Assembly (NCBI GenBank): GCA_030529225.1
Contig: JAUMXH010000017.1
Span: 1 to 34,822, forward strand
Direction of reading: 5' to 3'
Source: Bacillota bacterium
GTDB taxonomy: Bacteria; Bacillota; Clostridia; Peptostreptococcales; Acidaminobacteraceae
Length of the DNA: 34,822 bases
Within the stretch, counting starts at the first letter, position 1. Each line of letters starts with the position of its first letter. Below the pieces are notes generated by a model that was not told where the DNA came from, did no database searches, and was given only the letters and a program-made list of their open reading frames with translations. Made by a program: the position numbers and the translations under genes. This document shows positions 15,481 through 23,187 of this stretch, one piece after another.

Positions 15481-17646
15481 TTAGCCTCCTATCTCATTAG
15501 ACACAACGGATCGCTTGGCCCGGATTCTGCGAATTTCCTCCTCTATGATGTTTCCGAAGGCCTTCTCATCCAGGGCGAGGCTCTCCGCCCCGGCCACCGA
15601 CTCATCCGCGAAGGCATCGAAGAGTTCCTGCTTCGCATCCAAAAGAGCGAGAATCTTCTCATCGACCGTGTCCTCACAAAGAAGCCTGTAAACGAGGACA
15701 TTCCGCGTCTGCCCCATTCGGTAGGCCCTCGAAATGGCTTGGTTCTCGGTGGACGGTTTAAACTGAGGTTCGCACAAGATAACCACGCTCGCCGATTGGA
15801 TGTTTAAACCGGTGCCTCCCGACTGAATTTGAGCCGGAAGAACGCTCCCCGCCGGCGCCTTGTCGAACTCGTCGATAATCTCCTGCCTTCTCTGCGGGCT
15901 CACGGAGCCGTTTATGGCGTCCACGCAGCGCTCCCTGAGAAGTTCCCTGACCGCGGCAATCGTATCCAGGAAGAAGGAAAACACGATGACCTTCCTTCCC
16001 TCCGACTCCGCTTCCTCCACGAGTTCGAGTAACCTTTTCGCCTTGGAAGAATCCCTCAGCTCCCTCACATTCCAGGAGACGCGCCTCGCCTGCGTAAAAT
16101 TGCTCGACAGCACCGCCATCTCGTAGGCCTCTTCCTCGCCCTTGCTCATATTACACCATTCCTTGCTTTCAATCAGCTCCGGAAGCTCGGTCAGGACATC
16201 CTCCCTCCTCCTTCGGTAGTAGACGGGGGCGATGAGTTCTCTAAACTGCGGTGCAGAAGAAAGGGATTCGAGGCCTCGCACTTGCTCAGCGACTTCAGGT
16301 TGCAGCATTTTAATCAGGGAAACCATCTCCTCGACCCTGTTTTCCAGGGCCGTTCCGGTCATAAAGAGCAGACGCTCGGAGCGCTCGCTGAGCGCCTTTA
16401 CCTGCATCGACCTCCGCGCCTCCGGATTCTTCACATAATGCGCTTCATCCACGACCATAAGGTCAATCTTCCATTGCTCCGGTAGAGCAACATGATGGGT
16501 CGTCTCGTAAGTTGTCACCGCGACGCCCCCGTCTTTGCGCCAAGACTCCAGGGCGAGTTCCCTTCCCTCGCCGTGCACTTTGATGACCGAAAGCGTGCTC
16601 ATCTTGCCTAGTTCACGGCACCAATTTGTAATCACGCTCGCCGGGCAGACCACCAAAAAATGGGTAGAACCGGTGTTTCTGAGCGAAACCATGACCGCAA
16701 TCGCCTGAATCGTTTTCCCGAGCCCCATCTCGTCACCGAGCAGGACCCTTCCCTGACGCAGAATATACCGCACGCCCCATTCCTGATAGCGACGGAGCTC
16801 ACAGAGCAGGCCGTTCGGATAAAACGCCTCCTCCCGGACCTCGCTCGCAAGAGCTTCCGGCAAGCCGTACAGAGCATCCTGTGCCCCGAGAGCGCCGGGA
16901 CGGAGTCCTTCCAAAATCGTAAAAAAGCGAGGGGCGTGTTCAGTAAAATCCTTCCACGAATCGGAACTTGTCTGATACTCCACCTTTTTTAAGGAAGCAA
17001 GCTTTGCGTCCGCTTCCTTGAGGAAGGCGCTTTCCTTGAGGCCCTGCAAATACTCGTAGGCATCAATCGTGCGCTGTTTCTTTTCTTTAGATCTGAAGAG
17101 CCATTTGATAAACCCCAAGCCCGCAGATAAATCCCGGGTGGCATACTCTATTTCCTGCCGATTGGACTCCAACAGTTCGGAACCGGCATCTGCAAGCTCC
17201 TTCGTCCGTTTATATAGAGAAATCGCGTGAACCAGCTGTGAAGATTCCTTCGTTTTTTCATCGGTATTGAGTCTGAGCTTCACAGTTCGGGCAGCCTTGC
17301 TTGTGAGTTCATTCACCTCCTGTTTGATTGCGCCCGCAGATTCCGGACTGATGCCGTGAACCGAAGCAAGAGCGTATTTGGAAGCCTTCGCTAAGTCTGC
17401 TACCGTGCGATACCCGCTTTCTTTGAGCAGCTTAACGCGAAACCCGCGCTTTTCGCGGTTGATTTCCTCGACCGGTATGTCCTGCAGGATTCTCAGAGCT
17501 TCTTTTTCTGCAAGTGCCTCTGAGGCCTTTTGTATTTGCTCGATATACTTTGGGAGTTTTGAGCGCGCAAGGTCCAAAGCCTGAAATCGCTTCTTATACT
17601 CCTCTACAAGGCGCTTTGCAAGATAGTTATCAAACGGTTTTGCCAT
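15481..17646 (-). CDS. SNF2-family DEAD-like helicase
   Basis: A 721-residue Swi2/Snf2 ATPase that moves along double-stranded DNA or remodels protein-DNA complexes. The N-terminal 270 residues are family-specific and helical, with a helix-hairpin-helix-like segment SVHGISPESAGAIKQE (95-110). The motor shows motif I DEMGLGKT (305-312), motif II DEAH (400-403), motif III TGTALEN (430-436), motif V GGTGLNIQSAS and motif VI QAISRAYRMGQ. It lacks the zinc-binding SWIM domain seen in many bacterial Snf2 proteins. It is the third gene of a minus-strand unit (DUF3592-like, DUF1294, SNF2, MBL) and is preceded by a GGGGGGAG RBS. Likely roles are DNA repair or transcription recycling (RapA-like), but there is no RapA-specific domain. 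Confidence 0.93.
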   Translation of the reverse strand: MAKPFDNYLAKRLVEEYKKRFQALDLARSKLPKYIEQIQKASEALAEKEALRILQDIPVEEINREKRGFRVKLLKESGYRTVADLAKASKYALASVHGISPESAGAIKQEVNELTSKAARTVKLRLNTDEKTKESSQLVHAISLYKRTKELADAGSELLESNRQEIEYATRDLSAGLGFIKWLFRSKEKKQRTIDAYEYLQGLKESAFLKEADAKLASLKKVEYQTSSDSWKDFTEHAPRFFTILEGLRPGALGAQDALYGLPEALASEVREEAFYPNGLLCELRRYQEWGVRYILRQGRVLLGDEMGLGKTIQAIAVMVSLRNTGSTHFLVVCPASVITNWCRELGKMSTLSVIKVHGEGRELALESWRKDGGVAVTTYETTHHVALPEQWKIDLMVVDEAHYVKNPEARRSMQVKALSERSERLLFMTGTALENRVEEMVSLIKMLQPEVAEQVRGLESLSSAPQFRELIAPVYYRRRREDVLTELPELIESKEWCNMSKGEEEAYEMAVLSSNFTQARRVSWNVRELRDSSKAKRLLELVEEAESEGRKVIVFSFFLDTIAAVRELLRERCVDAINGSVSPQRRQEIIDEFDKAPAGSVLPAQIQSGGTGLNIQSASVVILCEPQFKPSTENQAISRAYRMGQTRNVLVYRLLCEDTVDEKILALLDAKQELFDAFADESVAGAESLALDEKAFGNIIEEEIRRIRAKRSVVSNEIGG

Positions 17647-17709
17647 GACTCCCCCCTCGCAAGGTTTTTTAGCATTTTGGATTGTCGAAACCGGAAGGAA
17701 CGCGCATCC

Positions 17710-17988
17710 CTACAAACCGCCGGCCCGCTTCATCAAAGAGTAGAGGATGACAAGGTGCAGGATCAGCATCAGCGGCACAGTCCAAGTGTAGTACTTCTTT
17801 TTGGTTTTATGCCGGAACAGATAGATTCCGAGCAGGGCACCCGGTGATCCTCCCAAGAAGGAAAGCCCCAGCAAGGTCGCGTTTGGAATCCGTCTATTCC
17901 CTCTCAGCGCCGCGAACTTATCAAAGCCGTAAAAGAAAAAGGTCACAATCGACATGACTCCAAAGTATCCCAAAATCCATTTTTCCAT
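17710..17988 (-). CDS. DUF1294 small membrane protein
   Basis: A 92-residue protein with three hydrophobic helices (about 4-22, 35-55, 67-85) and the DUF1294 signature: FDKFAALRGNRRIPN, then LSFLGGSPGALLGIYLFRHKTKKKYY. Function is unknown across the family; some members are fused to cold-shock domains. The ATG at 17988 is chosen because GGAGG lies six bases upstream; the ATG six bases earlier abuts that RBS. It sits 17 bases after the DUF3592-like gene and 63 before the helicase. Confidence 0.9.
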   Translation of the reverse strand: MEKWILGYFGVMSIVTFFFYGFDKFAALRGNRRIPNATLLGLSFLGGSPGALLGIYLFRHKTKKKYYTWTVPLMLILHLVILYSLMKRAGGL

Positions 17989-18005
17989 TTGCATCCTCCG
18001 GTTTA

Positions 18006-18467
18006 CTACACGACAACGGAGCGTCCTCTTTCATCCGCTAAAACTTGGATTCGGCTCCCTTCCCGAAGCTCCGGCCTTTCCCAAAACAGGCGACTCTTCC
18101 CCCTGTATTCGAACCCCTCCAGGTTGAAATTGTATAGAATCACATACGGTTTTCGACCTTTCAGCCGGATTCCCCGCAGTTCCCTCACTTCTTCCACATT
18201 TGCAAGAAGACTGACCCCCTCTTCCATCAGGCGCTTCTCTCTCTGCAGCCCTCGCAGGGTCAAAAACTTACAAACGGCACATGTAAAGAACGAGACTGCC
18301 GAAACCAATAAAAAGGTATTTTGGATTTGCTTTGGGTCTTGAATCATCGAATGCGAGGTAGGCTTCACGAGCCCTTCTCCGGTTAAGAAAGAAAACACCA
18401 GAAATGCGATTCCGATAAAGAAAAACACCATGGTGTATAAATCCGATTCATAGCGAATTTTGTGCAT
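18006..18467 (-). CDS. DUF3592-like two-helix membrane protein
   Basis: A 153-residue protein with two membrane helices (about 12-32 and 50-73, TMVFFFIGIAFLVFSF and FLLVSAVSFFTCAVCKF) followed by a beta-rich cytoplasmic or surface domain (VEEVRELRGIRLKGRKPYV, FEYRGKSRLFWERPELREG, IQVLADERGRSVV) with the sequence pattern of DUF3592. The start at 18467 is set by AAGGAGG six bases upstream; the frame is open to 18533 without RBS. First gene of the unit leading to DUF1294, SNF2 and the MBL hydrolase. No function is known. Confidence 0.75.
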   Translation of the reverse strand: MHKIRYESDLYTMVFFFIGIAFLVFSFLTGEGLVKPTSHSMIQDPKQIQNTFLLVSAVSFFTCAVCKFLTLRGLQREKRLMEEGVSLLANVEEVRELRGIRLKGRKPYVILYNFNLEGFEYRGKSRLFWERPELREGSRIQVLADERGRSVVV

Positions 18468-18553
18468 ATCCTTCCTCCTTGCCTGTTTGTACGGCTTCAG
18501 AAATCTGTGTACTTGAAATCGACGCCGGAACATTTCTCCGAGCTGCCCTTTTT

Positions 18554-18562
18554 ATGATAGCA
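18554..18562 (-). promoter_or_regulatory. Extended -10 promoter of the DUF3592-DUF1294-SNF2-MBL unit
   Basis: Minus strand TGCTATCAT, an extended -10, about 87 bases upstream of the first gene. The -35 is not recognisable. Confidence 0.5.
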
Positions 18563-18588
18563 TAGCCGGGAGCCCGTTGATTTGCAGC

Positions 18589-19845
18589 TTACTGCTCGAT
18601 CGAAAAGTAAGGTGTCGAAAAATCCTTGGACGGGTCGCTCGGACAAGTTAAGGATAACGACGCTTTGCGCTCACCCTGCTCCGCGCCCGCCTCTCCAAAA
18701 TCGTAGGTCAGCGAATGCGTTAACATAAAGGTGTGACGAGCGGGCAGCGCCGATTTGTAGATCCTGCCGTCCTTTTCGGCATCGCCGGTCTTCTCCCTGT
18801 TTTTCATGATGATAAAATCAAAGTCCGTTTTATTGACCACGAGCAGGGCCTTGTCCTCCTTGGTCGGGTCGTAAGGAAGGTAGTAAACCGCGATGCTCTC
18901 GTTTTCAAAGTTCGGCGCCCCTGAAATCTTGAGGGCGGGATACTCGTAGCTCGCGTTCGTTGTCATCTTCAGGTTGCCCTCGCGCTCTGAGAACACGGCG
19001 CCATCCTCGTAGGAGCTCACCTTGATGTCTCCGATCACCATCTCCTTGATCTGCCCGCCACGCACCTGCCAAATTTCATCGTAAACCGTGAGCGTAGCTC
19101 CGTCCTTGATCAAGCCGTAAAAAAAGTTGAAACCGCCGTCCTTGGCAATGCCGTTCAGCCCTTTAAAAGAGAAGCGGAGACGCTGATCCCTGCCGCTGTG
19201 GTTTTCGATCTTAAACTCGACCTTCACCGGAAGGTATTCCTCGCCCAAAATGTCCTTCGGGTACCTGTCGTCCTCTACATAAAAGCCGGTAATCGCGGCC
19301 CGGAAGCCGTCCTTGTCGACCAGGATCCCGCCTCCCGTCACCGTATAGTCCTGCTTTTTGTACGCGTCGTGTTCGCGAGGGTTCGCGACTTCGTTTTCCA
19401 AGTACTCGGGCCGGTTCGAAATCCAATGTCCGATTGAGGCAATCGCAATCAGCAGAATGGAAGACGCGACCAAGGCGATGATAGTGATTTTGAGCGTCTT
19501 TGCAATCTTTGCCGTGTGCGCAATCGCACTGTCTATCTTGGCCTCGGCATAGTCGTCGGCATTTTCTGCGGCCCAGTCCAAGTCCGGGTCGTGCCTTGAA
19601 AGCCACTCCTCGTCAAGAGAAAAGCCGCTTCCACACGACGGACAGTACTTGTACTTTGCGGTGTCGAACTTGGTCCCGCAAGCGTCGCAACTGATCACGG
19701 GGTCCAGGTATTCCAGCTCCTTGGCCCGCTTTACGGCCTCCTCCTGAAACTCCTCCCTACTGAGCAGCTTGGCGTTCAGCCTAATGTATTTAATTGTCAA
19801 CACGATGATTGCAATGATGTTTGCAAGCAGGATGAGTATAATCAT
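18589..19845 (-). CDS. Zinc-ribbon membrane protein, function unknown
   Basis: A 418-residue protein. It starts with a membrane helix (2-20), then a zinc ribbon with CDAC (C53, C56) and CPSC (C68, C71), an acidic linker, a second membrane helix (about 118-140, ITIIALVASSILLIAIASIGHWI) and a 270-residue mostly beta outside domain with no recognised motif. Two helices would put the ribbon between them, in the cytoplasm or outside depending on topology. AAAGGA lies about ten bases before the ATG. It appears to be transcribed alone. Zinc-ribbon membrane proteins of this type are common in Clostridia and uncharacterised. Confidence 0.8.
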   Translation of the reverse strand: MIILILLANIIAIIVLTIKYIRLNAKLLSREEFQEEAVKRAKELEYLDPVISCDACGTKFDTAKYKYCPSCGSGFSLDEEWLSRHDPDLDWAAENADDYAEAKIDSAIAHTAKIAKTLKITIIALVASSILLIAIASIGHWISNRPEYLENEVANPREHDAYKKQDYTVTGGGILVDKDGFRAAITGFYVEDDRYPKDILGEEYLPVKVEFKIENHSGRDQRLRFSFKGLNGIAKDGGFNFFYGLIKDGATLTVYDEIWQVRGGQIKEMVIGDIKVSSYEDGAVFSEREGNLKMTTNASYEYPALKISGAPNFENESIAVYYLPYDPTKEDKALLVVNKTDFDFIIMKNREKTGDAEKDGRIYKSALPARHTFMLTHSLTYDFGEAGAEQGERKASLSLTCPSDPSKDFSTPYFSIEQ

Positions 19846-19888
19846 TTTAAGTTTTCCTTTTTCTTAAATTTTGTCGTGCTTATAGGAT

Positions 19889-19918
19889 AGCATAAGGGCG
19901 GGGATGGGGGAAGGTCAA
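19889..19918 (-). promoter_or_regulatory. Promoter of the zinc-ribbon gene
   Basis: Minus strand TTGACC (19918-19913), 18 bases, TATGCT (19894-19889), about 44 bases upstream of the gene start. A further TGCTATCCT overlaps on the downstream side. Confidence 0.5.
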
Positions 19919-19949
19919 TTTTTTTATCTGCGCCCCCTGAATCAAGTTC

Positions 19950-20903
19950 TCACTCAACCTTTTTAAATTTATGATATTCAATAATTCTATTATCTATTTT
20001 TTCTAGTTTATAAGAACCTTTGGTTATAATTAATTTATCCTCATTTTTCTTTATTTCTCCCTTCATCACAATAGCGGAGTCATTATGATACCCAACGATA
20101 ACATTGTATTCGGGATTACTGTCCTGTATGATTTCGTAATTTTTCTTAAAACTTGATAGTGATGAAATAAATCCAAAAACAACATAAAAAAGGATCAGTA
20201 AATAAACAATAACTATTACTATGGCATATAAAAGGTGTGACCTTTTGTTTCTGCCTTTCTCCTTGCTTTCAGGATCCTCTTCCGAATTTTTTCCTTTTAT
20301 CTTATTTTCAGTTTCCAGTACTTGTTCTATGTTCTGAGAACCATCCGTTTTTTTGAGTTTATTTTCCTCCTCAGGAACATCGGATTTTTGAACAAAAAAT
20401 TCCTTATATTTGGAATGAATGGCTATAATAGCCAAAATAAATAATGCGAACCCAATTCCAATTTCAACCCAAAAAACAATCGCGCCTAAATTAAATGAAA
20501 AGATTGAATGAATTAAATCTAAAGTTACCAAATACAAAAACAATACTGGCAAAACAGATATCTGTGCGTATATCAAAGATTCATGTTTATATAATTTATA
20601 TTCTTTCATGATTTTTTTCATCAAATAAGGATAAAATAATGCTACTATAAGAATTAAAATGAATATAATTTTTGCGCCAAAAGAAGCTAGCGGGTTATCG
20701 TAAAAATAAAATCTCGGAATACCATAAAAATCTTCAGTAGCTAATGAAGCAACATATTTCCCTATTTCGCTCAAGACGCCTAAAAATGTTAGAACTATAG
20801 TCTGAACCGCAACTATTAACGATATCTTGCCCTGATTTATCCAACTAGTTTTGTTTTCCAACTTGTGTTCACTACTCTTACCTAACTTATTTCCCTGTTC
20901 CAT
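19950..20903 (-). CDS. AT-rich five-helix membrane protein, unknown
   Basis: A protein of about 317 residues that I do not recognise. It has five predicted membrane helices: LIVAVQTIVLTFLGVLSEI, FGAKIIFILILIVALFYPYL, ISVLPVLFLYLVTLDLI, VFWVEIGIGFALFILAIIAI, and LLYAIVIVIVYLLILFYVV after a long charged loop (EEENKLKKTDGS to KGRNKRS). A short lysine-rich outside domain ends it. The DNA is strikingly more AT-rich than the genes on both sides, with AAA/ATA/TTA codons throughout, so it was probably acquired. The ATG at 20903 has only GGGGGG close upstream; a TTG twelve bases earlier is an alternative. It is not part of a clear operon. Confidence 0.7.
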   Translation of the reverse strand: MEQGNKLGKSSEHKLENKTSWINQGKISLIVAVQTIVLTFLGVLSEIGKYVASLATEDFYGIPRFYFYDNPLASFGAKIIFILILIVALFYPYLMKKIMKEYKLYKHESLIYAQISVLPVLFLYLVTLDLIHSIFSFNLGAIVFWVEIGIGFALFILAIIAIHSKYKEFFVQKSDVPEEENKLKKTDGSQNIEQVLETENKIKGKNSEEDPESKEKGRNKRSHLLYAIVIVIVYLLILFYVVFGFISSLSSFKKNYEIIQDSNPEYNVIVGYHNDSAIVMKGEIKKNEDKLIITKGSYKLEKIDNRIIEYHKFKKVE

Positions 20904-20957
20904 TTTGCCCCCCAATTATTCCTTTTGCTCAGATTTAGATTCATCTTAAAGCTTACT

Positions 20958-21434
20958 TTATCCCCTGATCACCCTCCAAGCCTCGACCAATCTGTCCATT
21001 CCCCACGCTGCGTTGGCGGGACTCGTGGATGGCAAGTAAAGCGCCTTTCGTCCGGTCTTTTCTTCCAAGTGTTTTTGATACAAACCATGCGCCTTTCTGC
21101 CATTCACATAAACGCGCTGAATGTTCGAGACTGTGAAGATGGGATCCAGATCGTTGACTACCACGTTTTCAATCGTCGAGTCCGCAGAGCCTTTGATTTC
21201 GCAGCTCGCGATGACATCCCAAACGGCAATTTTATTTCGAATCAAAAAAGCTCTTTTGTCCTCCCTCGTTTCCGGGTAGTTTTCTTCAAAGACCTCTGCG
21301 AGCACCTTCCAGAAACGATTCTTCGGATGCCCGTAATAGAAGCCGACTTCCCTGGATTGCACCGAAGGAAAAGAGCCTAAAATCAAGATTTCGGAATCTT
21401 TATCATAAGTTGGTTCAATGGGGTGTACCAGCAA
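20958..21434 (-). CDS. DNA-deoxyinosine (hypoxanthine) glycosylase, UDG superfamily
   Basis: A 158-residue base-excision repair enzyme of the uracil-DNA glycosylase superfamily. It would remove hypoxanthine formed by adenine deamination. The N-terminal active-site region reads ILGSFPSVQSREVGFYYGHP followed by KNRFW, and the second motif near the C-terminus is STSPANA, both typical of the deoxyinosine glycosylase branch. Length matches the family. The start is a TTG at 21434: AAAGGAGG is placed six bases upstream, and the first residues (LVHPIEP) match family N-termini. Not evidently in an operon. Confidence 0.88.
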   Translation of the reverse strand: MLVHPIEPTYDKDSEILILGSFPSVQSREVGFYYGHPKNRFWKVLAEVFEENYPETREDKRAFLIRNKIAVWDVIASCEIKGSADSTIENVVVNDLDPIFTVSNIQRVYVNGRKAHGLYQKHLEEKTGRKALYLPSTSPANAAWGMDRLVEAWRVIRG

Positions 21435-21459
21435 GCTTTGCCTCCTTTCATAAGGGCAA

Positions 21460-21570
21460 TCAATCAGAGATTCTAAAGTAATAGCCGTCGGGATCGAGCA
21501 CGGAAAATTCCATCGACGTCACGAATCCGTCATCTTTCGAATGGAAATGGATCAGGCACTGCTTGATCAC
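21460..21570 (-). pseudogene. Remnant resembling the C-terminus of a VOC/glyoxalase protein
   Basis: In this frame the last residues read DDGFVTSMEFSVLDPDGYY followed by FRISD and a stop, which is how many glyoxalase/bleomycin-resistance (VOC) proteins end. The upstream part of this frame overlaps the 3' end of the next gene and has no RBS or VOC N-terminus. Either a VOC gene was lost down to its tail, or this is the true C-terminus of the neighbouring 191-residue protein displaced by one extra base. The left limit is the stop codon; the right limit is approximate. Confidence 0.45.
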
Positions 21571-22105
21571 CAAAATATCTTTGAAATCCGTTTGTACTTT
21601 CCCAATGCTTCCATTCCTGCTTAACAGTTGGAAGAAAATACCAAACATCACCATCCCAATCTTCGAGACCTTCAAAAAAATCCGGATTTTCCCCAGACCA
21701 AGAGTCATATTCATACTCTATGTAGAGGACATCTTCTTTTACGCCACCGTCCCAGTAAAATTTTGAAATATAAATATGATTTTCTTCGACCGCGTACCAG
21801 ACGAGGTCATGGGACAGTTCAAGCGCTTTCATAATTGCCTTGATCGGATAAAACCATCTGCTCCTGAATTTCATCTCATATAGCCCATCTTCCCGTTCAT
21901 AGTAGCCAAAACCGAAAGCATAGTCTATCCTCGTACAAGCGACTTTTTCCTCATATTCACCAAATCCCTTCACGCCAAAGAGTTTATGAAAGGAAAGGTA
22001 GGGTTGCTCTAAAACAACGCTTTCTCCCGACGGGTCCTCATCTATAAAATACTGTTCCAGGGTCTCTTTTGAACAGATTACTTTGTGATATACATAATTA
22101 GCCAT
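21530..22105 (-). CDS. Hypothetical protein, possibly frameshifted at its C-terminus
   Basis: A 191-residue soluble protein rich in aromatic and acidic residues (YFIDEDPSGES, FGFGYYEREDGLYEMKF, SRWFYPIKAIMKALE, WDGDVWYFLP). I do not recognise it firmly. The pattern of a short N-terminal motif, then RSRWFYPIKA and a beta-rich half is faintly like Api92/DUF1281-type proteins. The start has AAAGG about six bases upstream. The last dozen residues (QAVPDPFPFER) look unstructured, and deleting one base would instead join it to the frame ending in LDPDGYYFRISD, giving 214 residues. It may be an intact gene followed by a remnant. Confidence 0.6.
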   Translation of the reverse strand: MANYVYHKVICSKETLEQYFIDEDPSGESVVLEQPYLSFHKLFGVKGFGEYEEKVACTRIDYAFGFGYYEREDGLYEMKFRSRWFYPIKAIMKALELSHDLVWYAVEENHIYISKFYWDGGVKEDVLYIEYEYDSWSGENPDFFEGLEDWDGDVWYFLPTVKQEWKHWESTNGFQRYFGDQAVPDPFPFER

Positions 22106-22158
22106 TTTTTACCTTTCCGTCATCTTTCAAAGCGAAAGTTCTCAAAATCCTGTCCCGA

Positions 22159-22959
22159 CTACACCCACTGCCCGACATACTTCCTGATCAGGGCGTTCAC
22201 CTCGCGGGGGTTGTCCTGGTTGGAATTGTGCGCCGCGTGCCTGATGATGTGCAGCGGATACCCGCTTCTCTCGTGCCAGGCCATGTTGTATTCTTTGACC
22301 TTGCCGACTTTGTCGTACTCGCCGACCAGGAGCGCGACCGGACAGTGCAGCTTAATCTCATGGTTGTCCTGCACGAAAGCCGCTTCGCCGACCCAAATCA
22401 GGTTGCAAAGCTCGTTCTTGTTGTAGGACGCGAGCATTTGCTTCATGCTGTTCTGCGTATACTTTGTCACCCCGCAGACCTTTGCAATCGAATTTCGAAG
22501 CATGCTGTCCGGGAAGAGGTGGTTCATCCACCGCAACTGCCCCAGCCAAAGCATATCCATCTTGGTATAATAGTCACCACAGGGCACGCTGTCGATCGAG
22601 ATAAAGCCGAGGGCCTGCTTCTGATGCTTTTCGATGTACCTCTGCGCGATGATTCCACCCAGGGATTGGCCGATAAAGACCGCCTTTTCCACGCCCTCGT
22701 CCGCCAGGATCTTTGCCAATTCCCGGACCGCATAGTCGTACTTGAATCTCGCGTATGGCCTCGATTCCCCGTGGCATGGACAGTCCCACACAATCAGCTT
22801 GAAGTCCTGCTCAAAGGCCGCCACCTGCTTCTCAAAGAGCCTGTGATCAGCGGTGAGCCCGTGCAGCATGACCAAACAGGGCCGATTCGGCCTCGCGTTC
22901 GTCCGGTAAACGGTCTTTCCGTGCTTCGATTGAATCTGCTTTTTTATCAATGTACCCAT
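22159..22959 (-). CDS. Alpha/beta hydrolase
   Basis: A 266-residue alpha/beta-fold hydrolase. The oxyanion strand is VMLHGLTADHRLF, the nucleophile elbow is GQSLGG, the acid lies in VALLVGEYDKVG and the catalytic histidine in RHAAHNSNQDNP. A lid region of about 60 residues (MDMLWLGQLRWMNHLFPDSM) separates strand 6 from the acid. No signal peptide. The substrate is unknown; esterase, lipase or lactonase are all possible. RBS is weak (GGGACGAG). It is transcribed toward the 191-residue hypothetical with a 53-base gap. Confidence 0.9.
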   Translation of the reverse strand: MGTLIKKQIQSKHGKTVYRTNARPNRPCLVMLHGLTADHRLFEKQVAAFEQDFKLIVWDCPCHGESRPYARFKYDYAVRELAKILADEGVEKAVFIGQSLGGIIAQRYIEKHQKQALGFISIDSVPCGDYYTKMDMLWLGQLRWMNHLFPDSMLRNSIAKVCGVTKYTQNSMKQMLASYNKNELCNLIWVGEAAFVQDNHEIKLHCPVALLVGEYDKVGKVKEYNMAWHERSGYPLHIIRHAAHNSNQDNPREVNALIRKYVGQWV

Positions 22960-23121
22960 TCTCTCGTCCCATCTTTCCCAATCGCGTGATTGCCTTACAA
23001 TCTCCCGCTTCCCTACCCATTCTAATCAAAATTTTGATTCTTTGCAAGTCAAAACTGCAATTTTAGAGTACCGAAAAAGCCCCAAAAGAGCGGCACAAAC
23101 AGCCTCACAACGCGGGCGTAC

Positions 23122-23153
23122 AAAAAAGCCCTCCGTCATAGAGGCGGAAGGCT
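23122..23153 (-). terminator. Terminator after the SLH-lipoprotein operon
   Basis: On the minus strand AGCCTTCCG and CGGAGGGCT form a 9-bp stem (one G-U) around a nine-base loop, followed by a T-run. It lies about 35 bases after the lipoprotein stop. The rest of the 228-base gap up to the hydrolase start shows nothing clear. Confidence 0.8.
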
Positions 23154-23187
23154 CTGAAACGCTTTTTTAGGATCGGCAAGCGGGCCC

